In this document: in pieces, positions 1 through 12,439 of the stretch
Layout: every line of letters starts with the position of its first letter
How positions within the stretch are numbered: position 1 is the first letter of the stretch
Assembly (NCBI GenBank): GCA_034440615.1
Contig: JAOTOM010004277.1
Location: 1 to 64,000, forward strand
Direction: 5' to 3'
Source of the DNA: Ashinkailepas kermadecensis
Taxonomy: Eukaryota > Arthropoda > Thecostraca > Neolepadidae
DNA length: 64,000 nt
The notes under the pieces: generated by a model
Seen by the model: only the letters and a program-made list of their open reading frames with translations
Databases searched by the model: none
What the model was told of the DNA's origin: nothing
Translations under genes and position numbers: made by a program

Positions 1-205
1 TCGGATGGAGTCCTATCCCCTCCCAACAGGGCTCGGATGGAGTCCTCTCCTCCCAACAAGGCTCGGATGGAGCCCTCTCCCTCACCACAGAGCCCGGAGG
101 GAGCCTTTCCCTTCACTACAGAGCTCGGATGGAGCTCTCTTCCCACCACGGAGCTCGGATGGGGCCCTCTCTGCTCACCACAGGGCTCGGCAGACTGATC
201 CGCTC
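1..205. repeat. Tandem minisatellite, ~30-bp unit, cut by window edge
   Basis: About six degenerate copies of a unit containing 'gctcggatggagccctctcc' with an intervening 'ccacaga/caacagg' segment. The array begins before the window. Translations across it are repeats of the unit and carry no domain. Confidence 0.8.
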
Positions 206-882
206 TGTAGATGGCGGCCACCATCTTACATAATCGCGTTGTCGGAAACGGAGACCAACAGATAGTTCGGTACTGTGGGCATGTTGCTAAGCTGCTGGCC
301 GTGTGGCGGATGCCCTCTGCTTGACTTAGGGTTGGGAACATCCTGGCATCAACTGGTTAATACCAGGCACCTGGCAAAAACAAATTCTGTCAAGACACAT
401 CACCCTTGTGCAGGAAACCATGACAGGTTTATGATTCTGGATCCGGAGGTTCTCCGAATCCCAGAAATATAAACTCATCGTGGTTTGCTGCCTGGCCATC
501 ACTTTTGCCAGTGAATGGCTTGCCGAATAATACGACTGGGATGGCAAAAACTATTTATTGCCAGCATTTTTCCAACCCTGGTTTGACCAGTCACAAATGC
601 TTGCCCTGTCTGGCTAGTCACACACGTGCTGGTATACGATAACCCACTATGAAGGTCACACGCCCATACAGAGCATGGCGAACATGCGAACTATGTGATG
701 GCTCTATGTCGTAGTGGTCGCCCCACCAACGGAGGGCGGGAAGTTTGGTCGCCTCCGGTACGGATGAGCCCACTGCTGTCGAGCATACCTGCACGGCATG
801 CACATCCGCCTCATGTGGAACAATGGCAGTCAACGACCGCCGGCCGCCACTCGACACACGTCACGGCGGCCTACTTCGGCGG
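206..882. other. Non-coding stretch, nothing recognised
   Basis: No domain-bearing frame is seen. It probably belongs to intron 1 or the upstream flank of gene A. I looked here for gene A's signal-peptide exon (ATG, hydrophobic run, phase-1 donor) and found no convincing candidate. Confidence 0.5.
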
Positions 883-1345
883 GACTCAAGCCAAACGAAC
901 AGCGCCCAGCACAGTCTCGGCGGAACTGCGGTCTGTCTGGGTGGGACTCAAGCCGGCCGGGCAGCGCCCAACACGATCTTGGCGTGACTGCGGTCTGTCT
1001 GGGCGGGACTCAAGCCGGCCTGGCATCGCCCAGCACGGTCTTGGCAGGACTGCGGTCTGTCTGGGCGAGACTCAAGCCGGCCGGGCAACGCCTAGCACGG
1101 TCTTGGCGAGACTGCGGTCTGTCTGGGCGGGATTCAAGCCGGCCAGTCAGCGCCCAGCACGGTCTTGGCGGGACTGCCGTCTGTCTGGGCGGGATTCAAG
1201 CCGGCCAGGCAGTGACCAGCACGGTCTTCACGGGACTGCGGTCTGTCGGAGCGGGACCCAGCGCAGTCTTGACGGAATTGTCTGCGCGAGGCTCACGACA
1301 TTCTTGGCGGAACTGCATGGTTGCGACTCACGACAGTGGAGGAAA
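883..1345. repeat. Minisatellite, ~62-bp unit, ~7 copies
   Basis: Repeats of a GC-rich unit containing 'gggactcaagccggccgggc' and 'agcacggtcttggcgggact'. Long frames across it on the + strand are a by-product of the repeat. It lies upstream of the first identifiable exon of gene A, probably in its first intron. Positions 1346-1820 hold nothing recognisable. Confidence 0.85.
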
Positions 1346-1820
1346 AACTATGACCCAGTCCAGGCGGGACGCTTTGGGTAGTATTGCGGAATATATTTGG
1401 AATGGAAAGAGGGGGAATTCAATCCATTTCATGCAGGACTGAAGTCTGAGTGAGACTCGCAAGACTCTGGGCAGCGCTGCAGTATATCTGTAGGGGACTC
1501 AAAATGATGATAGCGGGTCAGGACTATATGAATGTGCAGAGGAGGGAAAGGAAGAGAATAAGCAAGGAAGTTCTGTCGAACTGTCACTTTCCTGAGCAGG
1601 ACTCAGGCCATTCCAAGTAGAACTACCGCAGGATTCGTCTTGGTGACATGCGCAGGATTAGTCCGTAACGGGGTGCTAGTGTTGTTTTGCAAAAAAAAGC
1701 TGTGGAACGAACCAGTTCACCATGTGCAATGTGTATTACAATTGTTCAGCATGTCGATAGCTTTTCTTCTCTCCCTCCCTAAACAACTAAAGCAGACACG
1801 GCTCTCTCTCGCACCCACAG

Positions 1821-2018
1821 CCCAAGACTTCACCTGCAAGGAGAAGTACGGCGACTACGAGGACAACGAGTTCTGCGACTACTTCTGGCGGTGTACTCGC
1901 GGCGAGGCCAAGTTGATGCAGTGCGAAGACGGCCACGTCTTCGCCCCCAGACTGCGCGGAATAATTTACCCGTGCGACTACATCTTCAGGACCAACTGCA
2001 CCGGCCGCGAGCTGCTCC
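1821..2018 (+). CDS. Gene A exon 2: first ChtBD2 domain
   Basis: The acceptor is 'gcacccacag' and the donor is gtgagt at 2019. The frame reads QDFTC...FCDYFWRC...QC...PCDYIFRTNCTGRELL, with six cysteines spaced as in peritrophin-A domains. The exon starts in phase 1 and ends in phase 1. A minisatellite that copies this donor begins about 30 bp downstream. Confidence 0.9.
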
Positions 2019-5000
2019 GTGAGTCCGCTATCTGCCTCACAGCCTGGGGTGTTTTCCCATCGGCCGCGGCACCGCCGTGGGCTGCGTGGTGAGCCGGCTG
2101 CCGATGTGACGGGGTGTTGTCACATCGGCCGCGGCACCGCCGTGGGCTGCGTGGTGAGCCGGCTGCCGATGTGACGGGGTGTTGTCACATCGGCAGCGGC
2201 ACCGCCGTGGGCTGCGTGGTGAGCCGGCTGCCGATGTGACGGGGTGTTGTCACATCGGCAGCGGCACCGCCGTGGGCTGCGTGGTGAGCCGGCTGCCGAT
2301 GTGACGGGGTGTTGTCACATCGGCCGCGAAGTGTCCTGACACACTACAATGCTGCCCACGAGTTGTCGGATAACGTTGTCCGCACATTGTCTTCACGCAT
2401 TGGCACATTTTCATTGCATTGACCTCTCGCATAGCGTGGTGCAGTCCTATGGTAACGCATGGCCCATCCATTCTCCGAAACTCATGGAAAAAAATATCCC
2501 CACGGCTGAATGGGTACCCCTTCCAGCACCCTGGGTAGCCATCAATGTGATGTGCTTTTGTTTTGTTCCACCTTCTATGCATTCTAGTGATGCAAGATAT
2601 ATGTGCCCGATATCCATATAGCAAAATAGCAGCTATAGCAAAAATGTTGTACGTAAATGCGTGCTTTTCAGTCATGTTCCTCTGTGCGAATATAAAATTA
2701 ATACTGCTAGGTACACACTTGCTGGTGGATTGAAATTGCCTATCTGTAGCTCCGTTGACGATATTTCACACGCTTCACTCACAAGGATTCCTCGACGTTT
2801 GACGTGACATTCACATACATTTCCCGCTTAGTGTGACGTGTGACAGTTGTAACGTGTGTGTGTGCCCCTCTCTGCAGAGGACTCCAAACCGGGTGTGGAC
2901 CCCCAGTGCCTCAATCAGCACGGCATCTTCCCCGACCCCGACCTCTGCGGCACCTTCTACGTGTGCAAGAACGGCATCGCCACTCGCTCACAGTGTGCGC
3001 CCGGCCTGCACTTCGCCATCGACACGCGGGAGTGCGTGTGGCCCGAGACAGCCAACAGGGGGCTGTGTGAAGAGCGCGACAGTGAGTACCTCGAGAAGGA
3101 TCTGCCGTGGCTCGGGCCAAACTTGTCATCTGGTCAGAGATTAGTCACAGCAATGTTTCCTGTGAATTGTTCCCAATCATTGTTAAACTGACCAGTTGTG
3201 TGGCAACAGTTGCAAATAGTAACTGTCCTCACAAGTCCCGCCCTTATATAGTATGTCAAATTAATCGTTCGCACAAGTCCCACTGCGCCAGCTGGTCACA
3301 CAGCACTTCTGTCGGCACGGGCTGTCAAGAGAGGGAAGTTGTGGTCGGTCGGCTGCACACTGGCCTGCGGACAACCACATGCTATCCGAGCCTCTGCCAG
3401 CAGCGCGTCAGACCGACAGCCTGCCTTTTACCGTCGCTCGTCTTGTGTCCATAATAATGACCTTTGCTCACTTTATATTTCTGTTGACATCACACGGCAT
3501 TGTTTCGCACCTGGTGTGACAGTTCAGTACTCAGCTTGCTTTAAAAGCGATAGAAATTGCCACGAATCGGTCCAAAATCGAGACAAACTAGTCTCGTGTA
3601 AGCTGTCTGAAAAAGTCGGCAGCCATTCGACATCGGTGGGTCGGAAGTGAGTCACGACTCAACTCCTTTCCCATGTCAGTTTCACAACAGTCGGTGGTGG
3701 CACAACAGAATAGAGTTGTCCTCTTTCTTTCTCGGCGGCGCCATGGACTGCTCTCGCTTCGCTTGACTAGCGGGTGAACTGTAAGCCTCACCGCCCACTG
3801 TGACGTTGCACACTGCTGCTTGACGGTCGCCCGCCGTAAAGCGGCGGAGAAGATGGCGGTGAGGATGATTCATTTCCTTGTGCTTTCTATCAGAAAATCA
3901 CAAGTTGAATAGTAGGTTAGTGCCCAATATTTCGAATGGTACCTTCCAGGCTGACTGAAAATGCATGCGATGCAAATAATTTCCGTAAAGGCAGTCCCGA
4001 TTGGCCGAATTTAGGCTTCGAATTGCCGGGTACTTTCTGTTTCGAAGTGCCGAGGAATGGCATTCAGCCAATTTTAGGGGTGAAAAAGCAGGTACTGAGT
4101 ATGAGCAAACCCATTTCAAACATTGTACCCGGAAAACAAGGGGAATCAATGGTCCTCTTGATAGCGATAAGACCAAAAGAAAACTTTGTTTCGTGCTAAA
4201 AATGATAATGAAACTGTGAAATGTGTCACGTGTCTCCCAAGAGGCTTAAGCCGTGCATCGTTTGGCAATTCGATAACTAGTAATGGTAATTAATTCATGC
4301 CTGCTACGTGCTTTGCATCCCATTCTTCTCAAGCTCAGCATTAGATAATTCCAACATTTCATTCTGTAAGGTTGTGGCTGGAAAACAGAAAGGAAACATG
4401 ATTATTTTGTTTATATTTTTTTCGATCGGAAAAGTTGGAGAGACAATCCGTTATTCACACCATAGCCATTTATACTTCCCAAGCCCTATCCAATCCGCTC
4501 AATTACCCGTACCAAATTTATATCCGTACAGGTATCCAATCCGTGTTATGTTTGTTATTCTAACAACCGTTTGTTGTTTACTCTAACTGTTTGTGAATGC
4601 GGCGGTTGGTAATGGTAATGCGGTACTTGGCAATGGTATTGCGGTACTTTGTAATAGTGATGCGGTACTTGGTAATGGCAATGGTAATGCGGTTATGCCT
4701 GTTGCGTGCCTTGTTCTGTCGGCAATCGAGTGTGGACGTTGTTCACCTCTCCCCCAGCTATCGGCAACTTCTCGTGCCCGCTGGACGCCATGAACGCCAT
4801 CGACGCCAACGGCAACTACAACAACAACCCTACCTACATCCACCCGGACGACTGCCGCTTCTTCTACGTCTGCTTGAACGGCCTGCAGCCGTCGCTGGCC
4901 GGGTGTCCCGACGGCACCGTCTTCAACGATGACACGGCCAAATGTGATGACCCTCAGAACGTCCCCGGATGGTGAGCAGCCTGGGTGTGCCAACTGCTGC

Positions 5001-6453
5001 CAACTCTGAGCTCAATTACACAGGAGGCGAACACGCCGCACTTGTCACCCGGCAGAATATTCGAATTACGCATGCTTAACCTGGCTTCTTTAAGGCGGGT
5101 AAAGAAAGGTTCTTTAACTAGGGTTCTTTAAAGCGGCGTCATGTGAGGGGTGGGTTGGTTGCCATCCTGTCCAGTAGGTCACACCACTCCTGACGGCAGG
5201 CGGTGATGTGTGAACAACAGCATAGCACGCGCAGAATGCAAATGAAGCTCAACCTATATCTATGTGGGCGCAAACTTTGATTGAATACAGCCGAACATCA
5301 CATATGTCGAGGTTGTAATATCTTATTCCGCGTTCTTTCTCTTAGGAATATCAAATTGTCTGGGCGTTGTAGCAGATCAGATTGATAGCTACAACAGTAG
5401 CACCAGTGAATATCACCAGTTCCAACAGCAAAGAGAACATTCTCATCGTCTTTGCTCTGTCTGATTAAAATTCAGATATTGGAGAACTCCCTCAAATGAC
5501 ATTCAGACTAATTTGCTATTTGTATACAAATACCTAGAATATAATGGATCTATCATGGTAGCAACGAATGTAATGATAGCTCAATTTAATCCAAACTCAG
5601 CGATACCCACTCTTAGTTATGCTCTAGTATAGTTCATGGCATGTGTTTAAAAGCGCCGGGTTTATCACCAGCATTCCTGACAATTATCCATATACTCTGT
5701 ATAGGTTCACCAACTCATTGGGCTAAATCACCATCTTCCTCATACCTGAATGCTTCACTCCATCTGCATTAAAGGGCGCCTACCTGAGCTCAGGGGGGGG
5801 GGGGGCGAAGCCTATGGAACAGTGTTGCCGATTAAACAAATGCTAAGGGGAAGCACGCGGTGTATACCTGGAGGGGCACTATTTCCACTTGTCTTGGACG
5901 AAAATTAAAGAGGATGACGTGCAATGGAGTATTCTGGATGGGCGCCTTTTCCAGTCAGAGGGACGCCTTTCGGGTAGGGGGTGGGGGGCGGTCGCCACCT
6001 TTGCTTTCCACCTTGTATCCGTCTCTACCTTAATGTGTTGTAGAAGGTCCAGTATTCCTAAGATCGCTGCACAATTAAGCACCTGATAGTAATTAATCGA
6101 ATGGGGAAGATTGTTGCCATGAGGAAGTTGAGTGTTCCATGGAGCTGAAGTAGTCGGTAAATGAAGCTATGATTCGGTGCTAGTGTGTATTGCATGTCTG
6201 GACCGGTGTACTGAGGCACGACTCACGAGTGAAAGGGGGAAGACAGGGTGAGCCGAAAAAACACGCTGCCATGGAGCAGCGCATCCTGCCGACTCCAGCA
6301 AACGCTGACCAGTACGTGACAACCGTAGATGTGCATCCTTCAGCTGCTTAGGACATGGGTGCTCGACGCACTTTACTGCATGCGTCTGTAGCGATTGCTG
6401 TGTGGTTTTGACGATTATCATTTTTCCGCAGTGAGGAGTACTACCTACGATAG
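1821..6453 (+). CDS. Gene A: CPAP3/obstructor-type protein with three ChtBD2 domains (signal exon missing)
   Basis: Secreted chitin-binding protein of the CPAP3 family, expected in the cuticle or apical extracellular matrix. Visible CDS join: 1821-2018, 2878-3081, 4758-4971, 6432-6453, all in compatible phase (1,1,1,2), giving about 212 residues after the signal exon. Each of the first three exons carries one six-cysteine ChtBD2. The third domain's sixth Cys is split over the last intron, and the protein ends CEEYYLR. The phase-1 acceptor at 1820 demands an upstream exon ending in one base of a codon, as in genes B-D, where that exon encodes the signal peptide; none was found in 1-1820. Exon-intron layout matches gene D. 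An N-C-T sequon overlaps the last Cys of domain 1. The family is clear; orthology to a named obstructor is not. Confidence 0.88.
2048..2335. repeat. 65-bp minisatellite copying the gene A exon 2 donor, ~4.3 copies
   Basis: 'catcggccgcggc' recurs at 2058, 2123, 2188, 2253 and 2318, an exact 65-bp period. Each unit carries 'gggctgcgtggtgagccgg', which aligns with the real exon end plus donor 'gagctgctccgtgagtccg' at 2009-2027, and the downstream 'ggggtgtt..tcccatcgg' also aligns. The array therefore looks like amplification of the 5' splice-site region. Confidence 0.85.
2336..2877 (+). other. Remainder of gene A intron 2
   Basis: AT-richer unique sequence ending in the pyrimidine-rich acceptor 'gcccctctctgcag'. 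No gene was seen in it. Confidence 0.7.
2878..3081 (+). CDS. Gene A exon 3: second ChtBD2 domain
   Basis: Acceptor 'ctctctgcag', donor gtgagt at 3082, phases 1-1. It encodes PQCLNQHGIFPDPDLCGTF followed by YVCKNG, then QCAPGLHF, RECVWP and GLC: six cysteines with the usual aromatic positions and the CxWP signature of second CPAP3 domains. The first codon is completed to CAG by the C left from exon 2. Confidence 0.92.
3082..4757 (+). other. Gene A intron 3
   Basis: No coding signal. At 4593-4700, just upstream of the acceptor 'cacctctcccccag', there is a short degenerate repeat based on 'ggtaatggtaatgcggtact'. The rest is unique sequence. Confidence 0.7.
4758..4971 (+). CDS. Gene A exon 4: third ChtBD2 domain, sixth Cys split
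   Basis: It starts in phase 1 (TIGNFSCPLD) and has HPDDCRFFYVC, AGCPDGTVF and AKCDDPQNVPG, which gives five cysteines. The frame then reads TGG-TGA, but 'tg|gtgagc' is a good donor at 4972. Splicing to 6432 turns the TG into TGT, supplying the sixth cysteine, so the stop at 4973-4975 is intronic. Confidence 0.9.
4972..6431 (+). other. Gene A intron 4
   Basis: Unique sequence with a poly-G run near 5791-5804. It ends at the acceptor 'catttttccgcag'. No other gene was seen. Confidence 0.7.
6432..6453 (+). CDS. Gene A exon 5: 22-nt terminal exon
   Basis: After 'atttttccgcag' the bases T-GAG-GAG-TAC-TAC-CTA-CGA-TAG complete the split cysteine and encode CEEYYLR plus stop. The C-(E/D)-(E/D)-Y-Y string after the last ChtBD2 cysteine matches what I know of obstructor C-termini (VPGCEDYY in fly Gasp). 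The exon is short, so support comes from phase, acceptor quality and this motif. Confidence 0.8.
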
Positions 6454-6533
6454 CGCCATCAGCTGAGCAAGCTGGAAAGGCTGGCATCTCGCGAGCGTGG
6501 GGGCTTCAAGCAGCTGGCTGTGGTGTTCTTCGT

Positions 6534-6640
6534 GCCTGCTGCCAATTGCTTCTGGTCCACGCCACGGCTGCTGTGAATGGTCTCCGTGCCTGCTACCAAT
6601 GGCTTCTGGTCCACGCCATGGCTGCTGTGAATGGTCTCCG
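6534..6640. repeat. Tandem duplication, ~54-bp unit, 2 copies
   Basis: 'cttctggtccacgcca' followed by 'ggctgctgtgaatggtctcc' occurs twice in a row, downstream of the gene A stop. It could lie in the 3' UTR. Confidence 0.8.
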
Positions 6641-7986
6641 GTCCACTCGGTGGCTGGTGAAAAAGGTCCAATGGCATGTGCTGCAAATTGTTCGCGGTAC
6701 ATTCCGTGGTCACTGTGAATGCTTTGCGGTGATTTGTATGGATACCGGACCTGGTTCCACCCCGCCCGTGATTATTTATCATGGACAGCTTATATCTCCT
6801 CAGCGGAGGCCATCCTGCATCAGTGGAAATGTCCACGTTACAGCATTGTAAGAGGCTTAATGTATGAAATGTGCCAATGAATAAGATGAAAACAAATATA
6901 CAAATGTCACATGTATGCTTTAGTGCAGGTTTTCGCCGGCTGGCTAAGAAGCTTGGATAAGAAGCTCCCTGTACGCCCCACTGGGACTGCCGAGACCCTT
7001 CCCTGTCCATAACCTGAAGTGTATCGTGTTGATATTTTAGTAGATCAGTGGTGTACGCAGGGCCTCTCTCCGAAAGGCTTTGGAGGGATCAGCGGATAAA
7101 AAAGCGACTCGTCCCCGTCACCCTCCCCTGTTTGTGGTTGTAGTGCTCAGAGTGTAGATTGTTTTAAGTTCTTACCTAAGCTATTATTTTCATTACGTAC
7201 CCCGGTCTCTTCTGAACAGTTTAATCATTTATATTTCTTTGCCATGGTCCCCTCCGAAATAGCTTCCCATGTGTGCCGGGTGCGCCGATGCAGATTTTTA
7301 GTTAAATAGTTGAGTTCAGATAGTTAAGGTAGTTACTAAGCATATGCTTTGGGGCCATCTATGGTACGTGTGTGCCTATCGAGGTCCACCGTCAACAACG
7401 TAGAGCACGAGGCCAAGTCGGTTCCTGATGGTGAAGCTTCTGCTGTCCGAATCGTCAGACCAACCGCGCCACGATGCTTACTGTTTGTCACACAGTATTG
7501 CGGTGCAAGCACTGAAGTCACAGATCAGCAGCACACCACCACCAAACGCGATCCCCCACCATCTGTCAAGGTCACTCCGCCGACCTGACCGGTCACCCGG
7601 CCAGCGGCGGCCGGCCACTCCCGAGGCGCGGACAAGCACCCGGCCGGTCATGGGTGAGGTCGGCCCGCACCAAACGTTCAGCGCCGCTCGCTCCCCCACA
7701 CACGGGGTGGGTGTAGCACTGCTGCATGGTCCTGTCGTCCTGAGGAGATGCAGCAGGGTGGTGTGGTCGTGCGTGCGCGCAGCGTCGCACCCACCCATGG
7801 GCGCAGTTTGTGCCACATGTGCCCGATGGAAGCGGATCCTGCTCCCGCTCCCGTCTGCGCAGTGGTGTGTGTGTGTGTGGATAGGGACAGCAAATGAATA
7901 GCTGAACAAAACAGATAGGCATGATAAGAAATGCCATGCTGGGAAATTATTCAGATTTTAACACCCTTCTCACGGGTTTTCTGTCG

Positions 7987-8100
7987 CAGATGGAATTGCT
8001 GCCTTGATGGCAGCAATTCCAAATGGAATTCCAATTCCATTGGAATTCCATGGAATTCCCCAGCAATTCTATCTGCTGCCGCAGATGGAATTCCCCTTCC
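7987..8100. repeat. Cluster of overlapping GGAATTCC palindromes
   Basis: 'ggaattcca' and its complement recur about eight times in about 110 bp, with longer self-complementary blocks such as 'gaattgctgcc...ggcagcaattc'. This gives several alternative hairpins. Confidence 0.75.
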
Positions 8101-9973
8101 AGGGATCAATTTCCATTGCTTCCCTTTCAAAGCTGCCCTGCGCGTACCCCGTTTAGCATTCAGCCCCTCCTTCCCTCCACCCGGGGACCCTGAACCCACC
8201 CTGGCTGTGCCTTGATGACTTTAACTGCTATGCCCCCACACGTGTGCCACAATTACAGAGTGTAGCTAGCGTACGTGCCCCTGCAAATCTTTCTGGAGCT
8301 CAACGGCCCCCGCCTCCCGTTTCCTTCTTCTTAAAATTGTTTTCTACACACCTAAATACATTGTTCTGCTGCCATTTCCTGACAGAGCCTACTTTAGGCA
8401 AAAATCATTGAGGGGGCAACGCCGCGCTAGCAGCCTACTCCGTCCCACAGACAACTTTTCGGATTTCGAGCACTTCGCTTTGAGGGCTCAGTTAAAGGAA
8501 AAAAACAAATTTTAGAGATTTACGTACAATTTTAGGTCACGTAGGGCAGGGGCCCTTCTAGGAACCTTTGACTGGGGGAGGGGTGCTCATTGCGACTGTA
8601 GGACCACCGGCCGTGGCAACCAATCTCCGAATTCCCCAGTATTGATAAACAAAGAATGGTCTGACATTGTCCTCATTGGCATTTGGGAATCGTATTTGAC
8701 GTCACCGTTAATGGAAGGTAGAACACTATTCTTACCTCATGGAATCATTTAGCGTTTTTGAACCTTACATTTCGTCTCATCCGTTGCTAGGAAGGATAGC
8801 CAGGACTCAAACTTATCCGAAATTTGATAAAAACGTGGCTCAACAAACTCCAGCGTATCGATAAAATTATGGAGGTAAAAATGTTATTTAGGTGTCAACA
8901 AACCCAACGTAAAATTTTTGTCTGCCGCAGTCACTAACCTATACCCAGCATGTCAATCATCAAAATGCGTGCCATGCTAGAATCACTATAATCTGCTAGT
9001 TTCCCCACGACTCGTTTAAATGATCTGGTATTTTTGGTATTGGAAACATACAATCCCATCTAGCAATTTTTTTCGTATACAACTAGGGGGAGGGGTGTGT
9101 CCTCGCTTCTCTATTGATAAGTAATACTATTTGGCCGGGTAGTGATCCGGTTAAATGGTATTACTTTCCAAGAAAGAGGCAAAAAAAGAATATCCCCAGC
9201 TGTATGAAACACCGCTTGACTCGAGTGGATGATTCCGAAAGTATTGGAAATGTCATTAGGTATAAGTCGAATTCAGAACATGCATGATCTTAGCTTTGGA
9301 TCAAAACTATGCGGAAGTAAATATTCCCATCTGAGTGACACGCACCCGGCTGGCCTATGGAAACTTACACGCCCGAATGATCGGGGCACGGATTTTCGGG
9401 ATCTCTCTGCCTATCACACAAGCTATTAATTATTAGAGAGAAATAAAATCGCTCACACGTAGCCATCCTCATTTCATTCAACAATAATCTTTTTTCACGT
9501 GGCCGGGTCACATATTGATTTCCTCTGTCACCAGAAAAGAGACGATGTCTTAGTGATTCGTAGTGAAGAAAATGATTCGTTGCAGGCAACGATCTGAGTA
9601 AATTACCAAGGGGTGTTGCTCCCGTAGGTCTACATGGAAATTAGCCTGACCGCAGGTCAGATATATCGTTCTTCCGATACAAAAAAATTGTACGAAGTAG
9701 CTTGGTTGGATCTGATGAGATGTACTGCCAGCATCCATTTTGTTTCACTAGTCCTTACAAATACATTGTCTTGAATCTTATCTTACATTTGAAGTGACCT
9801 AGGTGACTGACCTCAGATGATCCAAGGTCGCCACTCGCGCACTGGAGTCATTGTGAGTCAGCATGATGGACGCAGTAACCAAACTGGGGCAGCGGAGCTG
9901 TGATTCTCGATTTTCGGAAGGTTGACAATTAACCAATAGGTGATTTTGTTGAAGTTATTGACTAAGAAAGTGG

Positions 9974-10017
9974 TTGCAAGACCTCCTTCACCTACCCCCG
10001 TGAAGGAGGTCTTGCAA
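9974..10017. repeat. Perfect inverted repeat, 18-bp arms, 8-nt loop
   Basis: The arms are 'ttgcaagacctccttcac' and its exact complement, separated by 'ctaccccc'. There is no flanking gene to make it an obvious regulatory element. Confidence 0.9.
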
Positions 10018-12439
10018 TACGATCCACACTTAGGGCCAGATGCAAGGCCTGATGCGCACGGCAGAGGCAGAAGATCAGAAGCGAAGATACTCCACACACT
10101 GCTTGCATTTAATTATTGGTGGCGTGTTAGGGCACGGTGAGCATGCTGAGTTGCGCCCAGGAGACAGAGAGGGGCACGGGAGTAGCGAAAGAGCACCGGG
10201 GGTGGGGGGGGGGGAAGGGATGCCCCACGCTTGATGGGGCCAAGCAATAGCAGCTGCTCAGCTGCTCTCCATTTTCTTTGCGTCTGGAACGAAAATATGA
10301 GTAAAATAAGCAACTAATACGTCTTACTAATCAAGGTGACGTCAAGCGACGAGGCACCCCATTCTCTGTCAATACAGTTACAGAACAATGTCTGAAAATG
10401 TCGAAGAAAACGCTTTCAGTTCTAAAATGAATGCTGATTACAGCTCATTTCAGGAGTAAACCTCCATTTTCTTTTCGCTTGGATCGGATTTTGACAATCA
10501 GACATGTGTCTGCCCTTATCTCCATACGTTTTAGTGCTCCTACGCCCATGCAAAGGGAATATATTCATTGCATTCATATATTCGTTTATTATTTAACCAT
10601 CAAGTTAATATTGTATTGTATAATTATTCTCAATGATCGATTCATTATATTTTCATGGAAAGGAACGTTTTATATTCCATGGCAAAGCAAATAAGTGTTC
10701 AGAATAAGAAGTGCAATTCTTTATTTAAAAAAGTGCAAAGATACATCATGCTACACAGCGTAGGCCTTATAGGTGTACCGATACAAAGTGAGAAGGTATT
10801 TATTGGGTGATTGATCCTAATGTAAGGGCACAATTAAACATAATTATGTAGCATTCCATCATACCTTCTCTCCCGAGTACGTGTTTCCCATTCATTCTTG
10901 GATGTTCATCACGTGTAATCCGTCCATCAGTTTCATATAGTTCAGAACCAGAGCCAGTTGGCCGTGTGTAGAAGACCTCCAGAGTAATGGTTCGCCGTCG
11001 TTTATTATCTCATTGCCAACGATTCTGCGATATATTCACACATGAACGATTCTGAACACCGAAACAACATTATGCACCGACACAACTGGGTGGCGATGTA
11101 GCTGCGACCCAGCTACATATGACTGGCCATAGATGGGGTGCTGTTCGCTGCTGCTGGGTTCTTCCGCGAATGTGTCCGCTCTGGTAAGCCGACACCTGCC
11201 GACAGCTCTGACAGCCACCGCAGACTGGCAGCTGAGTCACTCTCCAGCTCTGTGAAGCGACGAACATAGCCAAGCTTAGCACTTACTTCGGCGTGGTGGT
11301 GTTCTCGGTTTTATCACTGATCTAACCGTTCTTGGTTGCTAAAGTTTTGGGTTGCAGAAGCGATTTCCATGGTGTACGCAAATAGTCAATGTTGACATAA
11401 ATATTTATGCGTGTGCCCTACATATACTGGCCAGCAGAAGTTATTCCACTCTTTTGACGTCTCGAAACCCCGACATGTTGGAACACTGGAAGATCTAAGA
11501 TGGAAGTGGACATGGGCTCGGATAGTGAGGGGAATAAAGTGATAATTTAGCCTCAACTTGTGTCGAGACAGAAACTAGCTTAGAACAGCAATATAAGTAT
11601 AAGGAACTTCCCCGAATATATCATTCATTGAAGCCCAATTGGCTTCGCATCTTCGTGTTCAGTTTTTATCGGTTGAACCTGAGTTTTGCTCCGCCCCCAC
11701 CCAATGCCAAACAATATATATTTGCCTTCAACATTCGTTCCTGTGTCGGATAATTTGTCTATGGGCCCTGCCAATTTATCAATTGATTAATCGACCATTG
11801 CCCTTGGACACGGTCGTATAAAATAATTGAGATTCGTAATGCTATGTACAGTCTTCAGTTCCTCCGCTTCTTAAGAACTTTATGAACCGTATTTGCCTAG
11901 CGCTCAATTTATTTAATTTAGGTATTTTTAAACAGTTTCTCTATGCACACACTTATATTATACCAACTTTTATGGGATATCATTAGAGGTAACTGGGTGC
12001 AAAAGTAGGATAATGCGTGGAGGGTTCAATAATAGTTTGATTTTTTCCTAGACATTGATGACACTCCTCTAACCAATCGCATGCGTCATCAAGCGGAGTT
12101 GACTGATGGTTTGCACGTGCGTCCGTTGCAATCCTTCCGGATATGTTTTTACCCTAAGTTAGTTGAGCATACATTGGGAACAGATCCAGTGGACACGAAC
12201 GGGGAAATGATGCGGGAGCACCCTTCATACTGCACGAGGCCTTATCAAATCTGCACGATTCCTTTTCGAACTGGAACGGACTGCAAAAGCCTGTTCCTGC
12301 TTTCTGTCGGACAGCCAAACGTTGTGTCTGGATATCATTAAGCTAAAAAACACCCCACCCTGGGTGGTTCGTCCCATTGACAAACACCTGGCTGATTCTT
12401 GGCACGCATGCATGGTGTAGAAGAGCAACCTCACCTGGA

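Larger units (their letters stand above)
6641..12439. other. Intergenic region between genes A and B
   Basis: Genes A (+) and B (-) converge here. No frame with a recognisable domain was found on either strand. It holds a cluster of overlapping GGAATTCC palindromes (7987-8100), a perfect 18-bp hairpin (9974-10017) and G/A-rich 'gggggagggg' patches near 8575 and 9087. Either flank may include 3' UTR. Confidence 0.6.

Noticed and set aside
695..1442. 228- and 214-aa overlapping ORFs
   Set aside because: Both are translations of the 62-bp repeat in two frames. Neither has a domain or splice signals.
4970..4975. TGG-TGA as the natural end of gene A
   Set aside because: It would leave the third ChtBD2 with five cysteines. 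The same TG|gtgag or TG|gtaag junction occurs in all four genes, each with a matching phase-2 terminal exon downstream.
10113..10140. Alternative terminal exon for gene B (minus strand, CMLTVP and stop)
   Set aside because: The phase fits and the acceptor is fair, but the tail lacks the acidic, tyrosine-bearing character of the others. The candidate at 12440-12494 is nearer and has a better acceptor.
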